A stretch of 64,000 nucleotides of DNA, taken from the NCBI RefSeq assembly GCF_014695585.1, contig NZ_JACJON010000036.1, forward strand, positions 124,001 to 188,000. The letters run 5' to 3'. Below the pieces are notes generated by a model. The model searched no databases. It was given only the letters and a program-made list of their open reading frames with translations, and was not told the DNA's origin. Positions 45,212-56,810 of the stretch are shown one piece after another. The number at the start of each line of letters is the position of its first letter. The stretch's first letter is position 1. A program made the position numbers and the translations under genes. The stretch is from Microcoleus sp. FACHB-831. GTDB taxonomy: Bacteria > Cyanobacteriota > Cyanobacteriia > Cyanobacteriales > FACHB-T130.

Positions 45212-46717
45212 TTAACTATCCAATAATTTCGCCGTTTCTTGAGGCGTCACCAAAGTATTAGCACACAGAATACCAGAAGCAGCAACAGCAGGAACGCCAA
45301 TTCCAGGCATAGTGCTATCACCTACTCTATACAATCCAGGGATGGGCGTATGCGTCCCTGGAAACATACCTTTTCCCGCTACGATGGCAGGGCCATAAGT
45401 TCCGTGATGTCGGCGCAAATAATAAGCATGAGTCAAGGGCGTACCAATAAGTTCCAGGACAATGCGATCGCGGATGTCTGGAATTATACGCTCTAAGGCA
45501 TCAAATAGAGATTGCGATCGCTCTTTCTTCCTCTGAATATAACTATCATCTCGCAGCCATCCCTCATAAGGTTCGAGCGTATAAGCGTGAACTACATGAT
45601 GTCCCGGTGGCGCTAAATTTGCATCCCACACAGTTGGGATAGAGATCATGCAAGTATTCCCCGGTTCCGCAATATCCTTATCCGCATCGCGGACAACAAC
45701 ATGATGACCAGTAAGATTTTCCAGCCCTTCAGCCCGGATGCCTAAGTGTAAATGCATGAAGCTATCTACCGCAGGCGTTGCTAAAGATTGTTGGCGATAG
45801 GATTGGGGTAAATCTTCTTCGCGCAACAACTTAGTATAGGTATCCCAGATACTTGCATTAGAAATAACGCACGGCGCGTTGATAATTTCTCCATTCTTCA
45901 ACCGCACGCCCGTTGCTTTGCCAGATTCCACTAGAATTTGCTCAACATGAGCATTCAACCGTAACTCACCACCCCAACGCTTTAACCCCCGCACCAAGGC
46001 ATCAACAATTGCGCCACTCCCCCCAACAGGATATTCCACCCCAGCGCGGCTACGTTCGCCCAACATAAATGCAACTTCAGGGGCAATTGTTCCGTGCGCT
46101 TTTAGCCCAGAAAGCAAAAAGCATTCTAAGTCAATTAAACGCCTTACCCAAGGATCTCGCACCTCCCGATCCATCACATCTCCTACAGAACCTTGGATAA
46201 TGCCTAGTTGGGGTAACATTTTTAAGACTGAAGGCAGATAGCGCCCCAATATGACAGGAATTAACTGCCAATCTGCCCTCAAAGCAATAGTGGGAATACC
46301 CCGGAGAGATTCATAAAGAGGTAATAAGCGTTGCTCAAATCGCTCCAGTTCCCTTGCACCCCCGGGCGTAATTTGTGCAACTGTTTGCCGATAGCGGCTA
46401 GCGTCGCTGTAAACGGGAAAGGTTCCTTCTGGGAAGTGGTAATGTCCCAAGGGATCGTAACGAACTGCTTGGAGAGATTCTCCTAAAACTTCCAGCACTT
46501 GTTGTAGCGGGTTCAGACCGCTACCCTGACTTAAACCGCAATAGAAAGAGGGGCCAGAATCGAAGTGAAACCCGCCACGAGAAAAGGTGTGAGCAGCACC
46601 GCCAGCGATCGCGTGACTTTCGCACACCAACACTCGCTTACCATACCGAGCAAGTAAGGCAGCGGCTGTTAAACCACCTATTCCACTGCCAATCGCGATC
46701 GCATCAAAACTTTTCAT
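45212..46717 (-). CDS. FAD-dependent CrtISO/CrtH-like oxidoreductase
   Basis: A 501-residue flavoprotein. The dinucleotide-binding AIGSGIGGLTAAALLARYGK is followed by CESHAIAGGAAHTF, and the C-terminal FAD motif is GLYRVGDSTMPGIGVPAVA. The overall pattern is the carotenoid isomerase/desaturase family (CrtI, CrtH). It could be prolycopene isomerase CrtH or a paralogue of unknown substrate. Cyanobacteria often hold several copies. Confidence 0.85.
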   Translation of the reverse strand: MKSFDAIAIGSGIGGLTAAALLARYGKRVLVCESHAIAGGAAHTFSRGGFHFDSGPSFYCGLSQGSGLNPLQQVLEVLGESLQAVRYDPLGHYHFPEGTFPVYSDASRYRQTVAQITPGGARELERFEQRLLPLYESLRGIPTIALRADWQLIPVILGRYLPSVLKMLPQLGIIQGSVGDVMDREVRDPWVRRLIDLECFLLSGLKAHGTIAPEVAFMLGERSRAGVEYPVGGSGAIVDALVRGLKRWGGELRLNAHVEQILVESGKATGVRLKNGEIINAPCVISNASIWDTYTKLLREEDLPQSYRQQSLATPAVDSFMHLHLGIRAEGLENLTGHHVVVRDADKDIAEPGNTCMISIPTVWDANLAPPGHHVVHAYTLEPYEGWLRDDSYIQRKKERSQSLFDALERIIPDIRDRIVLELIGTPLTHAYYLRRHHGTYGPAIVAGKGMFPGTHTPIPGLYRVGDSTMPGIGVPAVAASGILCANTLVTPQETAKLLDS

Positions 46718-46768
46718 TGCTCGTTGCTCATTGTTGATGGTTCATTGCTCGTGGCGATTAACCCTTAA

Positions 46769-47473
46769 CTACTTTTGCTGAGTTTCCGGTATTCCTGTAG
46801 GCACGTTTCCGTTGTTTCTATTTTCTCGGGGTTCCCCACGTCTGGGTGGCGTTTTCTGGCTGGGAACAACTCTAGATCCGCCCGATTCACGTCCATCGGG
46901 CGTGCCGCTGCCTGGTGGTGGCGTGAAAGGGCCTCGCGTCGTTGCCGCTCCTGGGAGATCGAAGGGCAGACCTGTTGCACCTGTCAAATTGGCACCAAGT
47001 AAATTTGCACCGTTCAGGTTAGCGCTACTCAGGTTAACGCCAACCAAGTTAGCACCATCTAGCTCGCTGTTAGTTAGATTGACATTCATCAGCGTGGCAG
47101 CGACAAGATTGGCATATCTCAAATCGGCACTAATTAAATTAGCATTGCTCAGGTTCGCCTCAATCAGGTTTGCTCCCATGAGAATTGAGCGACTCATTTG
47201 AGCATTGCTCAAGTCAACTCCAACCAAGTTAGCGCTCATCAAATTGGCACGCTCCAAAATAGCATTGCTCAGGTTTGCGCCAATCAGGTTAGCTCCTTGC
47301 AAGTCGGCATCGCTCAGGTTAGCTCCCTTTAAGTCGGCACCGCTAAGATCGCACTTTGGACATTTATTTGTTTCTTGTAACTGTTTTACGTGGGCAGGAT
47401 TTTCGGCAGTCGCAGGCGTTGCTAGATACAGTGGCGCTAGCAGTAGAGCAAAAAATAGAATTTTTACTTTCAT
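46769..47473 (-). CDS. Secreted pentapeptide-repeat protein
   Basis: Signal peptide (MKVKILFFALLLAPLYLATP, cut after ATA). A CPKC pair follows, then about 25 A(D/N)Lxx pentapeptides (SGADLKGANLSDADLQGANL and on), which form a right-handed beta-helix. It ends in a Pro/Arg-rich disordered tail (PRRGEPRENRNNGN). Function unknown. The CPKCDLSGADLKGANL opening is common in cyanobacterial members. Confidence 0.88.
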   Translation of the reverse strand: MKVKILFFALLLAPLYLATPATAENPAHVKQLQETNKCPKCDLSGADLKGANLSDADLQGANLIGANLSNAILERANLMSANLVGVDLSNAQMSRSILMGANLIEANLSNANLISADLRYANLVAATLMNVNLTNSELDGANLVGVNLSSANLNGANLLGANLTGATGLPFDLPGAATTRGPFTPPPGSGTPDGRESGGSRVVPSQKTPPRRGEPRENRNNGNVPTGIPETQQK

Positions 47474-47567
47474 TCGATCTAGTAAATGCCTAGCCTAGCG
47501 TAGCCTAAGACACCGCATTCGTCCTGCGTAGCTGTGAAAGGGCTAAAAAAGCGATCGCGTAGCTTTG

Positions 47568-48626
47568 TTACTGCTGAATTCGTCTAAGGAGTTCAACTGC
47601 TTTTTGATAACTATCTGTCTGCTGCTGTGAAGAGAAAAGTCTGGCAGCAGTTCGCAAATCTTCAATTGCTGCATCGCGGTTTCCTTCTTCGTAGCGGAGT
47701 AGTCCTCTATTGCCATAAGCTCTAGCAAAGTCGGGATCGAGACGAACTACTTGAGTGTAATCGGCGATCGCTCCTTTTTTATTGCCCTGGAGGTGGTAGG
47801 CAATAGCTCTGTTGTAATAAGCTCCTGGCTGGTTGGCAGCGATTTCGATTGCTCGATCGTAATCGGCGATCGCTCCTTTAATATCTCCCAACTGGCGACG
47901 CGCTACTCCTCGGTTTTCGTAGGCTACAGCCATCTTGGAATCGATGCGTATAGCTTGGGTAAAGTCAGCAATGGCTTGTTGAGATAGCCCCCAATTTATG
48001 AGGGTACGTCCCCGATTCACGTATGCGCTGGCGTAGTCTGGCTTGAGACGAATCGCCTCGGTGTAGTCCTCAACGGCTCCTTTATTATCGAGCAGGCGAT
48101 CGCGCATGGCACCGCGATTGTAGTAAATGCTGGGGTCGGTTGCGTTGAGTTTAATTGCCTGGGTGTAATCTGCAAGCGCTTCCTTATTTTTTTCCAACTC
48201 AGCGTAGACAAGCGCCCGATTTAGGTAAGAAGCAACATCTTTGTTATTCAGTTTTATTGACTGAGTATAGTCTGCGATCGCGCCTTGACTATCCTTGTTT
48301 CGGTAACGCGCCAGTCCCCGGTTATAGTATGCTTCTGCCATTTTGGGCTGCAAGCGAATTGCCCCGGTAAAATCAGCGACGGCGGCGGTGTATTCTCCTA
48401 CCTTAAACTTATTCGCCCCTTGGTTTAATAAGTCTGTCGCGCTCAATTGAGCTATTAAATTTTTTTGATTTCTTGAATCCTCAATTGCTTTTGTAGAGAC
48501 GCGAGCGATCCCGTCTTCCTGTTCTTCAGAATTATTGAAAGCGCTTGCAGTTCCAATCTGACCTAAAACAGCCAAAACCAAAGCTGAGGAAATATAGCCG
48601 ACTTTTATCAGTAGGTAGTGTTTCAT
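47568..48626 (-). CDS. Secreted TPR protein
   Basis: Signal peptide (YISSALVLAVLGQIGTASA), then about eight TPR units of the type AEAYYNRGLARYRNKDSQGA. Probably periplasmic or thylakoid-lumen, a protein-protein interaction scaffold. It lies 94 bp upstream of the secreted pentapeptide gene on the same strand, separated by ~60 bp from low-complexity GTTCATTGTTCAT repeats on its 5' side. Confidence 0.85.
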   Translation of the reverse strand: MKHYLLIKVGYISSALVLAVLGQIGTASAFNNSEEQEDGIARVSTKAIEDSRNQKNLIAQLSATDLLNQGANKFKVGEYTAAVADFTGAIRLQPKMAEAYYNRGLARYRNKDSQGAIADYTQSIKLNNKDVASYLNRALVYAELEKNKEALADYTQAIKLNATDPSIYYNRGAMRDRLLDNKGAVEDYTEAIRLKPDYASAYVNRGRTLINWGLSQQAIADFTQAIRIDSKMAVAYENRGVARRQLGDIKGAIADYDRAIEIAANQPGAYYNRAIAYHLQGNKKGAIADYTQVVRLDPDFARAYGNRGLLRYEEGNRDAAIEDLRTAARLFSSQQQTDSYQKAVELLRRIQQ

Positions 48627-48693
48627 AGTTTATCGTTCATCGTTCATTGTTCATGGCTCATCGGTCAATGAACCATGAACTACCAATTATCAA

Positions 48694-50373
48694 CTAACAA
48701 CTGAAGCTGTAGATTTTTTGAGTTTCCAAACCCTCGCATACCGAAGAAGGCAGTTGACTGAGGGGGAAACTTTGGCGATCTAGCTGCACTTGCAAGCCTG
48801 TTAGGGGATCGAGTCCAGAGGATACCAAAAATTCCAGGCGTTGCAGTTGCGGCCAAGTTGAGAGGTTGTCTAAAATTGCCGCGATCGCTTGCACGTAGGG
48901 ATGATTGCCATTCTCGAACCAATCTGGGGAAGCGAGATTGGGTTGGTCAAAGCCTAAGTGAAATGTCAGCGAGGGAGTACCAAAAAGAGCGATCGCCACT
49001 GGTCTTGCTTCTTCTTTCAACAACAAGTGATGAGTCTTTGCCAAATGTCGCAGCTTCTCCAATCTCTCGTAGCGCTCTTGTACCGAACTTTCTTCCTCCT
49101 GCCAGTCAAGCGCTACTGTGACTAAATAAGTCTGCAACAACATATGGCCTAGCTTTTCCGCCTTTGTTGCCAGATAAGTTGTATTGTAGTCATTCGCCTC
49201 AATCAGCAGAGCCACGCGATCCACCATCTCCAACCCATAGCCCTTCAAGCCAGCAATTTTGCGCGGGTTGTTGGTAATTAGGCGAATTTTACTAACTCCT
49301 AGATCGTTGAGAATTTGCGCCCCTACGCCATAATCTCGCAAGTCGGCGGGGAACCCCAAACGTTCGTTTGCTTCGACCGTATCCAATCCCATATCCTGCA
49401 ACGAATAAGCTTTTAACTTATTGATCAGGCCAATTCCTCGCCCTTCCTGTCGCAGATATACAACTACTCCCGAACCAGCATTTTCAATCATTTTCAGCGC
49501 TGCTTGCAGTTGCATCCGGCAGTCGCACCGCAAAGAACCAAGGGCATCACCCGTCAAACATTCCGAGTGCATCCGCACCATCACTGCTTGGTCTTTAAAG
49601 TCTGCTGGCTCTCCCTTAACAATAGCTACGTGATCGGAATTATCTAAGGTGTTGCGATAGCCGTAAATTTGGAAATTACCAAACTGCGTGGGCAATTCCG
49701 CTACTGTTTCGCGGCGAACAAAACGTTCGTGTGCCAGACGGTAACTGATTAAGTCAGCAATGCTGATAATTTTCAGATTGTGAGTTTTGGCGTACTCTAT
49801 TAACTCTGGCAACCGCGCCATCGATCCATTAGGATTTTGAATTTCGCAGATGACAGCGGCGGGATATAAGCCAGCGAGTTGTGCAAGGTCAACTCCAGCT
49901 TCGGTATGACCTGCTCGTTTCAAGACGCCTCCTTCCCTAGCGCGGAGAGGGAAGATGTGACCGGGACGGCGCAGATCCTTGGGTTTTGTGGATGGGTTGA
50001 TGGTGACTTGAATAGTACGCGCTCGATCTTCAGCAGATATCCCCGTGCCTACACCCATCTCGTGTGTGGCGTCGATGCTGACGGTGAAGGCAGTTTGGTT
50101 GCTGTCGGTGTTGGTGCTGACCATTAAGGGCAGTTCTAGTTCATCGAGGCGATCGCCGTTTAGCGCCAGACAAATCAAGCCCCGCGCATCCACTGCCATG
50201 AAATTTATCATATCCGGCGTGGCAAACTGAGCCGCGCCAATTAAGTCGCCTTCATTTTCCCGGCTTTCGTCATCCACTACTACTAGCAGCCGACCAGCCT
50301 TGAAGTCTGCTAGGGCAGCGTCAATTGAGTCAAATTTAAATGATGAGTTCGAGGCGTTATTGGGCTTGCTCAC
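48694..50373 (-). CDS. ribBA: Bifunctional DHBP synthase / GTP cyclohydrolase II
   Basis: N-terminal RibB domain (VVVDDESRENEGDLIGAAQF, HTEAGVDLAQLAGLYPAAVI) makes dihydroxybutanone phosphate. The RibA domain follows with Zn ligands SECLTGDALGSLRCDC and VVYLRQEGRGIGL and makes the pyrimidine precursor of riboflavin. A ~160-residue C-terminal extension (from ~400) is seen in cyanobacterial forms. The start is uncertain: GTG at 50373 (MSKPNN) or TTG at 50385. I see no FMN riboswitch upstream. Confidence 0.94.
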   Translation of the reverse strand: MSKPNNASNSSFKFDSIDAALADFKAGRLLVVVDDESRENEGDLIGAAQFATPDMINFMAVDARGLICLALNGDRLDELELPLMVSTNTDSNQTAFTVSIDATHEMGVGTGISAEDRARTIQVTINPSTKPKDLRRPGHIFPLRAREGGVLKRAGHTEAGVDLAQLAGLYPAAVICEIQNPNGSMARLPELIEYAKTHNLKIISIADLISYRLAHERFVRRETVAELPTQFGNFQIYGYRNTLDNSDHVAIVKGEPADFKDQAVMVRMHSECLTGDALGSLRCDCRMQLQAALKMIENAGSGVVVYLRQEGRGIGLINKLKAYSLQDMGLDTVEANERLGFPADLRDYGVGAQILNDLGVSKIRLITNNPRKIAGLKGYGLEMVDRVALLIEANDYNTTYLATKAEKLGHMLLQTYLVTVALDWQEEESSVQERYERLEKLRHLAKTHHLLLKEEARPVAIALFGTPSLTFHLGFDQPNLASPDWFENGNHPYVQAIAAILDNLSTWPQLQRLEFLVSSGLDPLTGLQVQLDRQSFPLSQLPSSVCEGLETQKIYSFSC

Positions 50374-50385
50374 AGAGAAGGTCAA

Positions 50386-51028
50386 AGTTGCTAACTATAA
50401 ATTTTCTTTAATTCTAGCCAGCTTCGATTGTATCCTGTTTACCCTGTTGTTCGATCTCATCTCCATATACCTTTGCCTAACTGATGTTTGTTTTCATAAC
50501 AAGCTGTTTAATTTTAAACAGCGATCGCTTAAATTTCAGGATAATTTCGCGGATTGAATGTATTAATTTAACAAACTACAAATCTATATAAAGATTTTAT
50601 TTAATTTGGGTTTTTCTAATGTGCTTTTTTTAACGAACCGCGAAGACGCAAAGAGCGCAAAGGAAAGAGGTAAAAAGAGATTGTGCAACTGATTTATGAG
50701 CGCTATATATTCGCAAATAATATAAAAATTGCTGGTTTATAAACCTTTTAAATTTATTAAATGGAGTTAACAATTTTAAATAATCTTGTTGCTTAACTTA
50801 AGCTATTTTTTATACAAAAAAGAACTTAGTTTACTAACATTTATTTCTTTATAAGCGATAAGGGCTATGTGCGAATCCTTCATTTTCTCTGTTGCATTAC
50901 TCAAAAATTATTACCTAAATAAACAGTAAAAATCCTAATTTATTACTATTTATATTCGCTTAAATAAGAGGAAAATGGAAGATATTCAAGGAGTATTTAG
51001 ACAAGCATATAAACATAAGAAATATAAT
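50386..51028. other. Long A/T-rich intergenic region
   Basis: About 640 bp of low GC DNA between ribBA and the XRE gene. A short CGCGAAGACGCAAAGAGCGC segment near 50640 resembles a dispersed cyanobacterial repeat, and one HIP1 site lies at ~50521. No ORF or hairpin terminator is convincing. Confidence 0.5.
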
Positions 51029-51274
51029 TTACTCAATTCCATTCAACAATTCGCTTGGCGATACTCCTAAAGCTTTAGCCAACCGCACTATATTTAACAG
51101 GGCAATATTCCTCTCACCGCGCTCGATACCACCAATGTAGTTGCGATGCAGCCCTGCTAGTTCTGCTAACTCTTCTTGGGAAAGACCCCGCGATTTTCTC
51201 AATTTCCGAATGCGATCGCCAAATTTTTCCAGACTTGGATTTGCTGCCACGCCAAAAAAATTACTGTTTCTCAT
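51029..51274 (-). CDS. XRE-family HTH regulator (81 aa)
   Basis: A single Cro/C1 HTH (RIRKLRKSRGLSQEELAELA, LHRNYIGGIERGERNI) with the 'GVSPSELL' end, the same layout as restriction-modification C proteins. No R-M genes or other partners adjoin it. Divergent from argC over 140 bp. Target unknown. Confidence 0.88.
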   Translation of the reverse strand: MRNSNFFGVAANPSLEKFGDRIRKLRKSRGLSQEELAELAGLHRNYIGGIERGERNIALLNIVRLAKALGVSPSELLNGIE

Positions 51275-51414
51275 GGCGATTTATCTACACACTATAAGTG
51301 TGATTATTAAAAAAAGCCATAAGATATGGGTAAATATATCTTCCCAGAACGCAACCTGATCTAGAATTCAGCAAATCGTTTTTTAAGGCAGTAGCTCTGT
51401 TAGGGTTAAATATC

Positions 51415-52476
51415 ATGGGTGATTTAAAACGTGTGCCAGTAGGAATTGTTGGCGCGTCAGGTTACGGTGGCGTGCAACTGGTAAGGCTCCTGATGGATCA
51501 TCCAGGGGTTGAAGTGGTTTACTTAGGTGGAGAAAGCAGTGCTGGGAAGTCTTTTTCCGACCTATATCCTCACTTGAGCCATGCCGTAGATCTGAAGATA
51601 GAGGCGATAGATTTAGACAACATTGCCTCACGCTGCGAAGTTGTTTTTCTCTCACTCCCCAACGGTTTGGCTTGTCAGATGGCACCAAAACTGGTGGAAA
51701 AAGGTTGCAAAGTGCTGGATTTGTCAGCAGACTATAGATTTACATCCTTAGAGACATACGCAGCATGGTACGGCAGCGATCGCAACGATGAAGAAATCGC
51801 AGGAACAGCCGTATATGGCTTACCGGAACTATACCGCGATCGCATCAAAGAAGCCCAGCTCATAGGTTGTCCCGGTTGCTACCCCACCGCCAGCTTAATG
51901 GCACTCTCACCCCTCCTCAAGCAAGGCTTAGTCTTGCCCGAAACCTCCATCATCGACGCCAAATCTGGCGCATCCGGAGGCGGACGACAAGCCAAAACCA
52001 ATCTATTGCTAGCTGAAGCAGACAACTCCTTTGGAGCCTACAGCGTCGGCGGTCGTCACCGACACACCCCAGAAATCGAGCAAGTGTGCAGCGACTTAGC
52101 AGGTCACGAAGTACGAGTGCAATTTACCCCCCACCTGGTTCCGATGGTGCGCGGCATATTAGCAACCGTCTACGCAACACTGCGCGATCCGGGCTTAGTG
52201 CGAGAAGACTTAATTACAATTTTCAGAGCCTTCTATCGCTCCTCTCCCTTTGTCAAAGTCTTAGACGGTGGCGTTTATCCCCAAACTAAATGGGCTTGCG
52301 GCACCAATCTCTGCTACATCGGCATCGAAGTTGACCCCCGCACCAACCGCGTAATTGTCATGTCAGCGATCGATAACTTAGTCAAAGGGCAAGCAGGCCA
52401 AGCGATTCAGTGTCTCAACCTAATGATGGGTTGGGAAGAAACACAGGGGTTGCCCCAAATGTGCTTCTATCCCTAA
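51415..52476 (+). CDS. argC: N-acetyl-gamma-glutamyl-phosphate reductase
   Basis: Third enzyme of arginine biosynthesis, NADPH-dependent. N-terminal [17 protein letters not shown], catalytic Cys155 in [10 protein letters not shown], and [13 protein letters not shown]-type loop seen as [16 protein letters not shown]. Full length at 353 residues. Stands alone, as usual for scattered arg genes in cyanobacteria. Confidence 0.96.
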   Translation: MGDLKRVPVGIVGASGYGGVQLVRLLMDHPGVEVVYLGGESSAGKSFSDLYPHLSHAVDLKIEAIDLDNIASRCEVVFLSLPNGLACQMAPKLVEKGCKVLDLSADYRFTSLETYAAWYGSDRNDEEIAGTAVYGLPELYRDRIKEAQLIGCPGCYPTASLMALSPLLKQGLVLPETSIIDAKSGASGGGRQAKTNLLLAEADNSFGAYSVGGRHRHTPEIEQVCSDLAGHEVRVQFTPHLVPMVRGILATVYATLRDPGLVREDLITIFRAFYRSSPFVKVLDGGVYPQTKWACGTNLCYIGIEVDPRTNRVIVMSAIDNLVKGQAGQAIQCLNLMMGWEETQGLPQMCFYP

Positions 52477-52490
52477 TCTTGAATTTTGAA

Positions 52491-52539
52491 TTTTGGATTT
52501 TGGATTGGCGATAGTAATTACCAATCCAAAATCCAAAAT
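52491..52539. terminator. Inverted repeat between argC and eno
   Basis: The left arm TTTTGGATTTTGGATTGG (52491-52508) pairs with CCAATCCAAAATCCAAAA (52521-52538) around a 12-nt loop. The two genes converge here. It is built from the ATCCAAAATCC low-complexity repeat, so it may be a repeat used as terminator. No long T-run follows. Confidence 0.6.
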
Positions 52540-53841
<1,302 letters not shown>

Positions 53842-53974
53842 TCACCCTTGATAGGAAATTGCAACTAACTCACACCTGGTTAAGCCTTCGATAGGCTTAT
53901 ATAGTCCGCTTGTTAGAATACGTCCTGAACGGACGCTCAAGCGTCATATTAAGAAGGAATTTGGGATTAAAACG

Positions 53975-54430
53975 ATGCGAATGTTACATACGATGCTGCG
54001 AGTCGGCAATCTAGAAGAGTCTTTGAAATTCTACTGTGATGTGTTGGGCATGAGGCTGCTGCGCCAAAAAGATTATCCGGGAGGCGAGTTTACGCTTGCT
54101 TTTGTGGGTTATGGCGACGAGTCAGACCACACGGTTCTGGAACTGACTTATAACTGGGGCGTGGATAAGTACAACTTGGGCGATGCTTACGGGCATATTG
54201 CGCTTGGGGTTGATGATATTTACGCTAAATGCGAGGAAATTAAGGCTGCTGGTGCTAAGGTAACGCGGGAACCGGGGCCGATGAAGCACGGTTCGACGAC
54301 GATCGCGTTTGTGGAAGATCCGAATGGATACAAGGTTGAGTTGATTCAGTTGGGGAGTCAGGGATCTGCCCAGAAGCAGGAAGCGACACCTGAAATGGCA
54401 AGATCGTCCAGACGCCTGATAGACGATTAA
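53975..54430 (+). CDS. gloA: Lactoylglutathione lyase (glyoxalase I)
   Basis: Ni/Zn glyoxalase of the VOC fold, 151 residues, with [37 protein letters not shown], the Glu ligand in [24 protein letters not shown] and [14 protein letters not shown]. It removes methylglyoxal. Divergent from eno. The C-terminal ~15 residues are extra and polar. A HIP1-centred terminator follows at 54478. Confidence 0.95.
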   Translation: MRMLHTMLRVGNLEESLKFYCDVLGMRLLRQKDYPGGEFTLAFVGYGDESDHTVLELTYNWGVDKYNLGDAYGHIALGVDDIYAKCEEIKAAGAKVTREPGPMKHGSTTIAFVEDPNGYKVELIQLGSQGSAQKQEATPEMARSSRRLIDD

Positions 54431-54477
54431 GGTCGCCCGCATCCTATATGTAACGTATGTAAGGGTGCGGCTATGGG

Positions 54478-54505
54478 AAAAAAGCCCGCGATCGCGGGCT
54501 TTTTT
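54478..54505 (+). terminator. Perfect palindromic terminator containing HIP1
   Basis: AAAAAAGCCCGCG/ATCGCGGGCTTTTTT form a 28-nt perfect palindrome centred on GCGATCGC, with U-runs on both strands. It lies 48 bases after gloA. Confidence 0.85.
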
Positions 54506-54683
54506 GTAGCTATGCGATCGCTTTCATTGCCCACGAGTTTTTATTGGCTATATTTTTGTCAGAAAAATTACTTATTTAACAACAATGGCATCTACATAAC
54601 TGCCTTTTGCTCGGTAATTTTACTATGGTGTTTGTAAATATTTATAGCTATGTTTTATAACAGATAGCCGAGAAAAGCGTAAG

Positions 54684-56810
54684 ATGAAAAATTTCAATTT
54701 TTTAGTATTAACATTAGGCACTCTCATCACTACAGGAGTTAGCAGTGCTAGCGCCCAGACGTTCGCGCCACAGGACGATCGCGCTTCTAGAATCATTGCT
54801 CAGATTCCAAGTGCTGATGAGTTATTTATACAAGCTAGTGAATTGCGAGGAATTGGGAAATATAAAGAAGCGATCGCCGCTTTTGACCAAGTAGTTAAAA
54901 TTAAGCCAAAGTCATTTACAGCTTGGTACTGGCGCGGCTACACGCTGAGTAATTTAGGGCAATATGAAGAAGCGATCGCATCCTACGATCGAGCAATTAA
55001 CCTCCAGCCAAATTACTTTTTAGCTTTGGTTGAAAAAGGCAACGCTCTTTATCAAATGAATCGCTATCAAGAAGCGGCATTATCTTACGATGAAGTTCTT
55101 AAAGCTGATTCTCGCAACTATCAAGCCTGGAAGGGGCGCGGTCTTGCTTTATACCGCTTAAATCGTTATCAAGAAGCGATATCATCAGTAGAAAATGCAG
55201 GCAAAATACAGCCTAACGATTTAGAAATTTCTGGATTGCTAGCAGCGTTAAAAAATTCGGGCACATCCCAAACCGACCTGGAAACATCGCAGCAAAGAAG
55301 CGTTGCAGTCCAAAACGATATCAAGATAGCGCAACAAAATCTTGCTAGCGTTCAAGGGGAAATTCGCACAACAGAAGAAAAACTAAAATTATCTCAATCT
55401 GACTTAAAGACTTCTGAGGGTAGGCTAGTTGCAATTCAAAACGATTTACGCACAGCCGAGTCAAGATTAAATTCTTCCAAAGCAGATTTAGTTGCTCTAG
55501 AAGCCAACATCACCATGGCTGAGGAGAAGCTAAAAACATCTCAGTCTGCTGTAAAAACATCTGAAGAAAGGTTAGTTGCAATTCAAACTGAGGCGCGGGA
55601 ATCGGAGGCAAAATTAAAATCATCCAGAACCGAGTTAGTTGCGCTGCAAAGCGACATCCGCACAGCAGAAGATAAATTTAAAGTATCTCAATCCGAGATT
55701 CGCAAATCTGAAGAAAGGTTGGTTGCTGTTCGTGACAACATCAAAACATCGGAAGATAAGCTAAAAGTATCTCAAGTAGAGATTGGTAAATCTGAAGAGC
55801 GGTTGGTTGCTGTCCGTAACGATATCAAAACCTCGGAAGACAAGCTAAAAGCATATCAAGTGGAATATCGCGAATCTGAACAACAGTTGGTAGCTTTGCG
55901 CGGCGATATTAAATCTTCAGAAGATAAGCTGAAAGCATATCAAGCAGAGTATCGCGAATCCGAACAACAGTTGGTAGCTTTGCGCGGCAATATTAAATCC
56001 TCCGAAGATAAGCTGAAAGCATCGCAGACAGAACTGCAAACATTAGAACAAAGATTAGTTGCAGTGCGAGGAGAGGTTAACACATCGGAAGATAAGCTGA
56101 AAGCCTCTAGTACAGAAATACAGAAATTAGAAGAAAGAATAGTTGCTGTCCGCGAGGATATCAAAACCTCGCAAGACAAACTAAAAGTATCTCAATCAGA
56201 GTATCGCGAATCTGAACAGCAGTTGGTAGCTTTGCGCGGGGATATTAAATCTTCGGAAGATAAACTAAAAGCTTCTCAAGGAGAGTTTGGTAAATCTGAA
56301 GCAAGATTGGTAGCGTTGCGCGGGGAAATTAAATCTTCGGAAGACAAGCTGCAAGCATATCAATCGGAAGCGCAGAAATCTGAAGAAAGGTTGGTAGCTT
56401 TGCGCGGGGATATTAAATCTTCGGAAGATAAGCTGCAAGCATCTAATTCAGAAGTACGCGCTTTAGAAGAAAGGTTAGTGGCTGTTCGCGGGGAAATTAA
56501 ATCTTCGGAAGACAATATTAAGTCAAAAAGATCCGAGATGAAAAGCCTCGAACAAAGTTTAGCTGCGATGCAAGGTGAGGTACGGGAATTTGAAGAAAAA
56601 CTCAAAGTATCTCAAACCGAAATGCGGCAGATGGATGAGAAAAAGCGCGTATCCGCAGACGAATTGCGCGTGATGCAAGTTAATTATTGTGGAATGCAAG
56701 AAAAGCTGAGTGAAATGGAAGTAGGAATACGACAATTAAGAGGTACGGCGCAAGCTTCAGACACAGTTCAGCGTTGTCCGTTCTCGAATAATAGAACTTC
56801 CAAAGACTAA
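54684..56810 (+). CDS. Secreted TPR and coiled-coil repeat protein
   Basis: Signal peptide (NFLVLTLGTLITTGVSSASA). Three TPRs at ~45-180 are followed by a long coiled coil of sixteen near-tandem units, residues 230-663. Fourteen units are 28 residues and two are 21, both multiples of seven, so the heptad register holds. Unit consensus: (S/A)EDKLKxSQxExxxSEERLVA(L/V)R. A short Cys-bearing end (VQRCPFSNNRT) follows. Probably a periplasmic or surface rod. Function unknown. Confidence 0.85.
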   Translation: MKNFNFLVLTLGTLITTGVSSASAQTFAPQDDRASRIIAQIPSADELFIQASELRGIGKYKEAIAAFDQVVKIKPKSFTAWYWRGYTLSNLGQYEEAIASYDRAINLQPNYFLALVEKGNALYQMNRYQEAALSYDEVLKADSRNYQAWKGRGLALYRLNRYQEAISSVENAGKIQPNDLEISGLLAALKNSGTSQTDLETSQQRSVAVQNDIKIAQQNLASVQGEIRTTEEKLKLSQSDLKTSEGRLVAIQNDLRTAESRLNSSKADLVALEANITMAEEKLKTSQSAVKTSEERLVAIQTEARESEAKLKSSRTELVALQSDIRTAEDKFKVSQSEIRKSEERLVAVRDNIKTSEDKLKVSQVEIGKSEERLVAVRNDIKTSEDKLKAYQVEYRESEQQLVALRGDIKSSEDKLKAYQAEYRESEQQLVALRGNIKSSEDKLKASQTELQTLEQRLVAVRGEVNTSEDKLKASSTEIQKLEERIVAVREDIKTSQDKLKVSQSEYRESEQQLVALRGDIKSSEDKLKASQGEFGKSEARLVALRGEIKSSEDKLQAYQSEAQKSEERLVALRGDIKSSEDKLQASNSEVRALEERLVAVRGEIKSSEDNIKSKRSEMKSLEQSLAAMQGEVREFEEKLKVSQTEMRQMDEKKRVSADELRVMQVNYCGMQEKLSEMEVGIRQLRGTAQASDTVQRCPFSNNRTSKD
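55371..56672 (+). repeat. 84-bp coding tandem repeats (heptad-register coiled coil)
   Basis: Fourteen 84-bp units and two 63-bp units cover residues 230-663. The central ones share GATATTAAATCTTCGGAAGA-like stretches at near identity. Length changes occur only in steps of 21 bp (one heptad), so coil register is preserved. Confidence 0.9.

Noticed and set aside
50386-50560. Possible FMN riboswitch upstream of ribBA
   Set aside because: No AGGGGCAG or GAYCC-type conserved elements; only A/T-rich sequence.
55371-56672. Regular repeats suggesting a CRISPR array
   Set aside because: 84-bp in-frame coding units of a coiled-coil protein, diverged at third positions.
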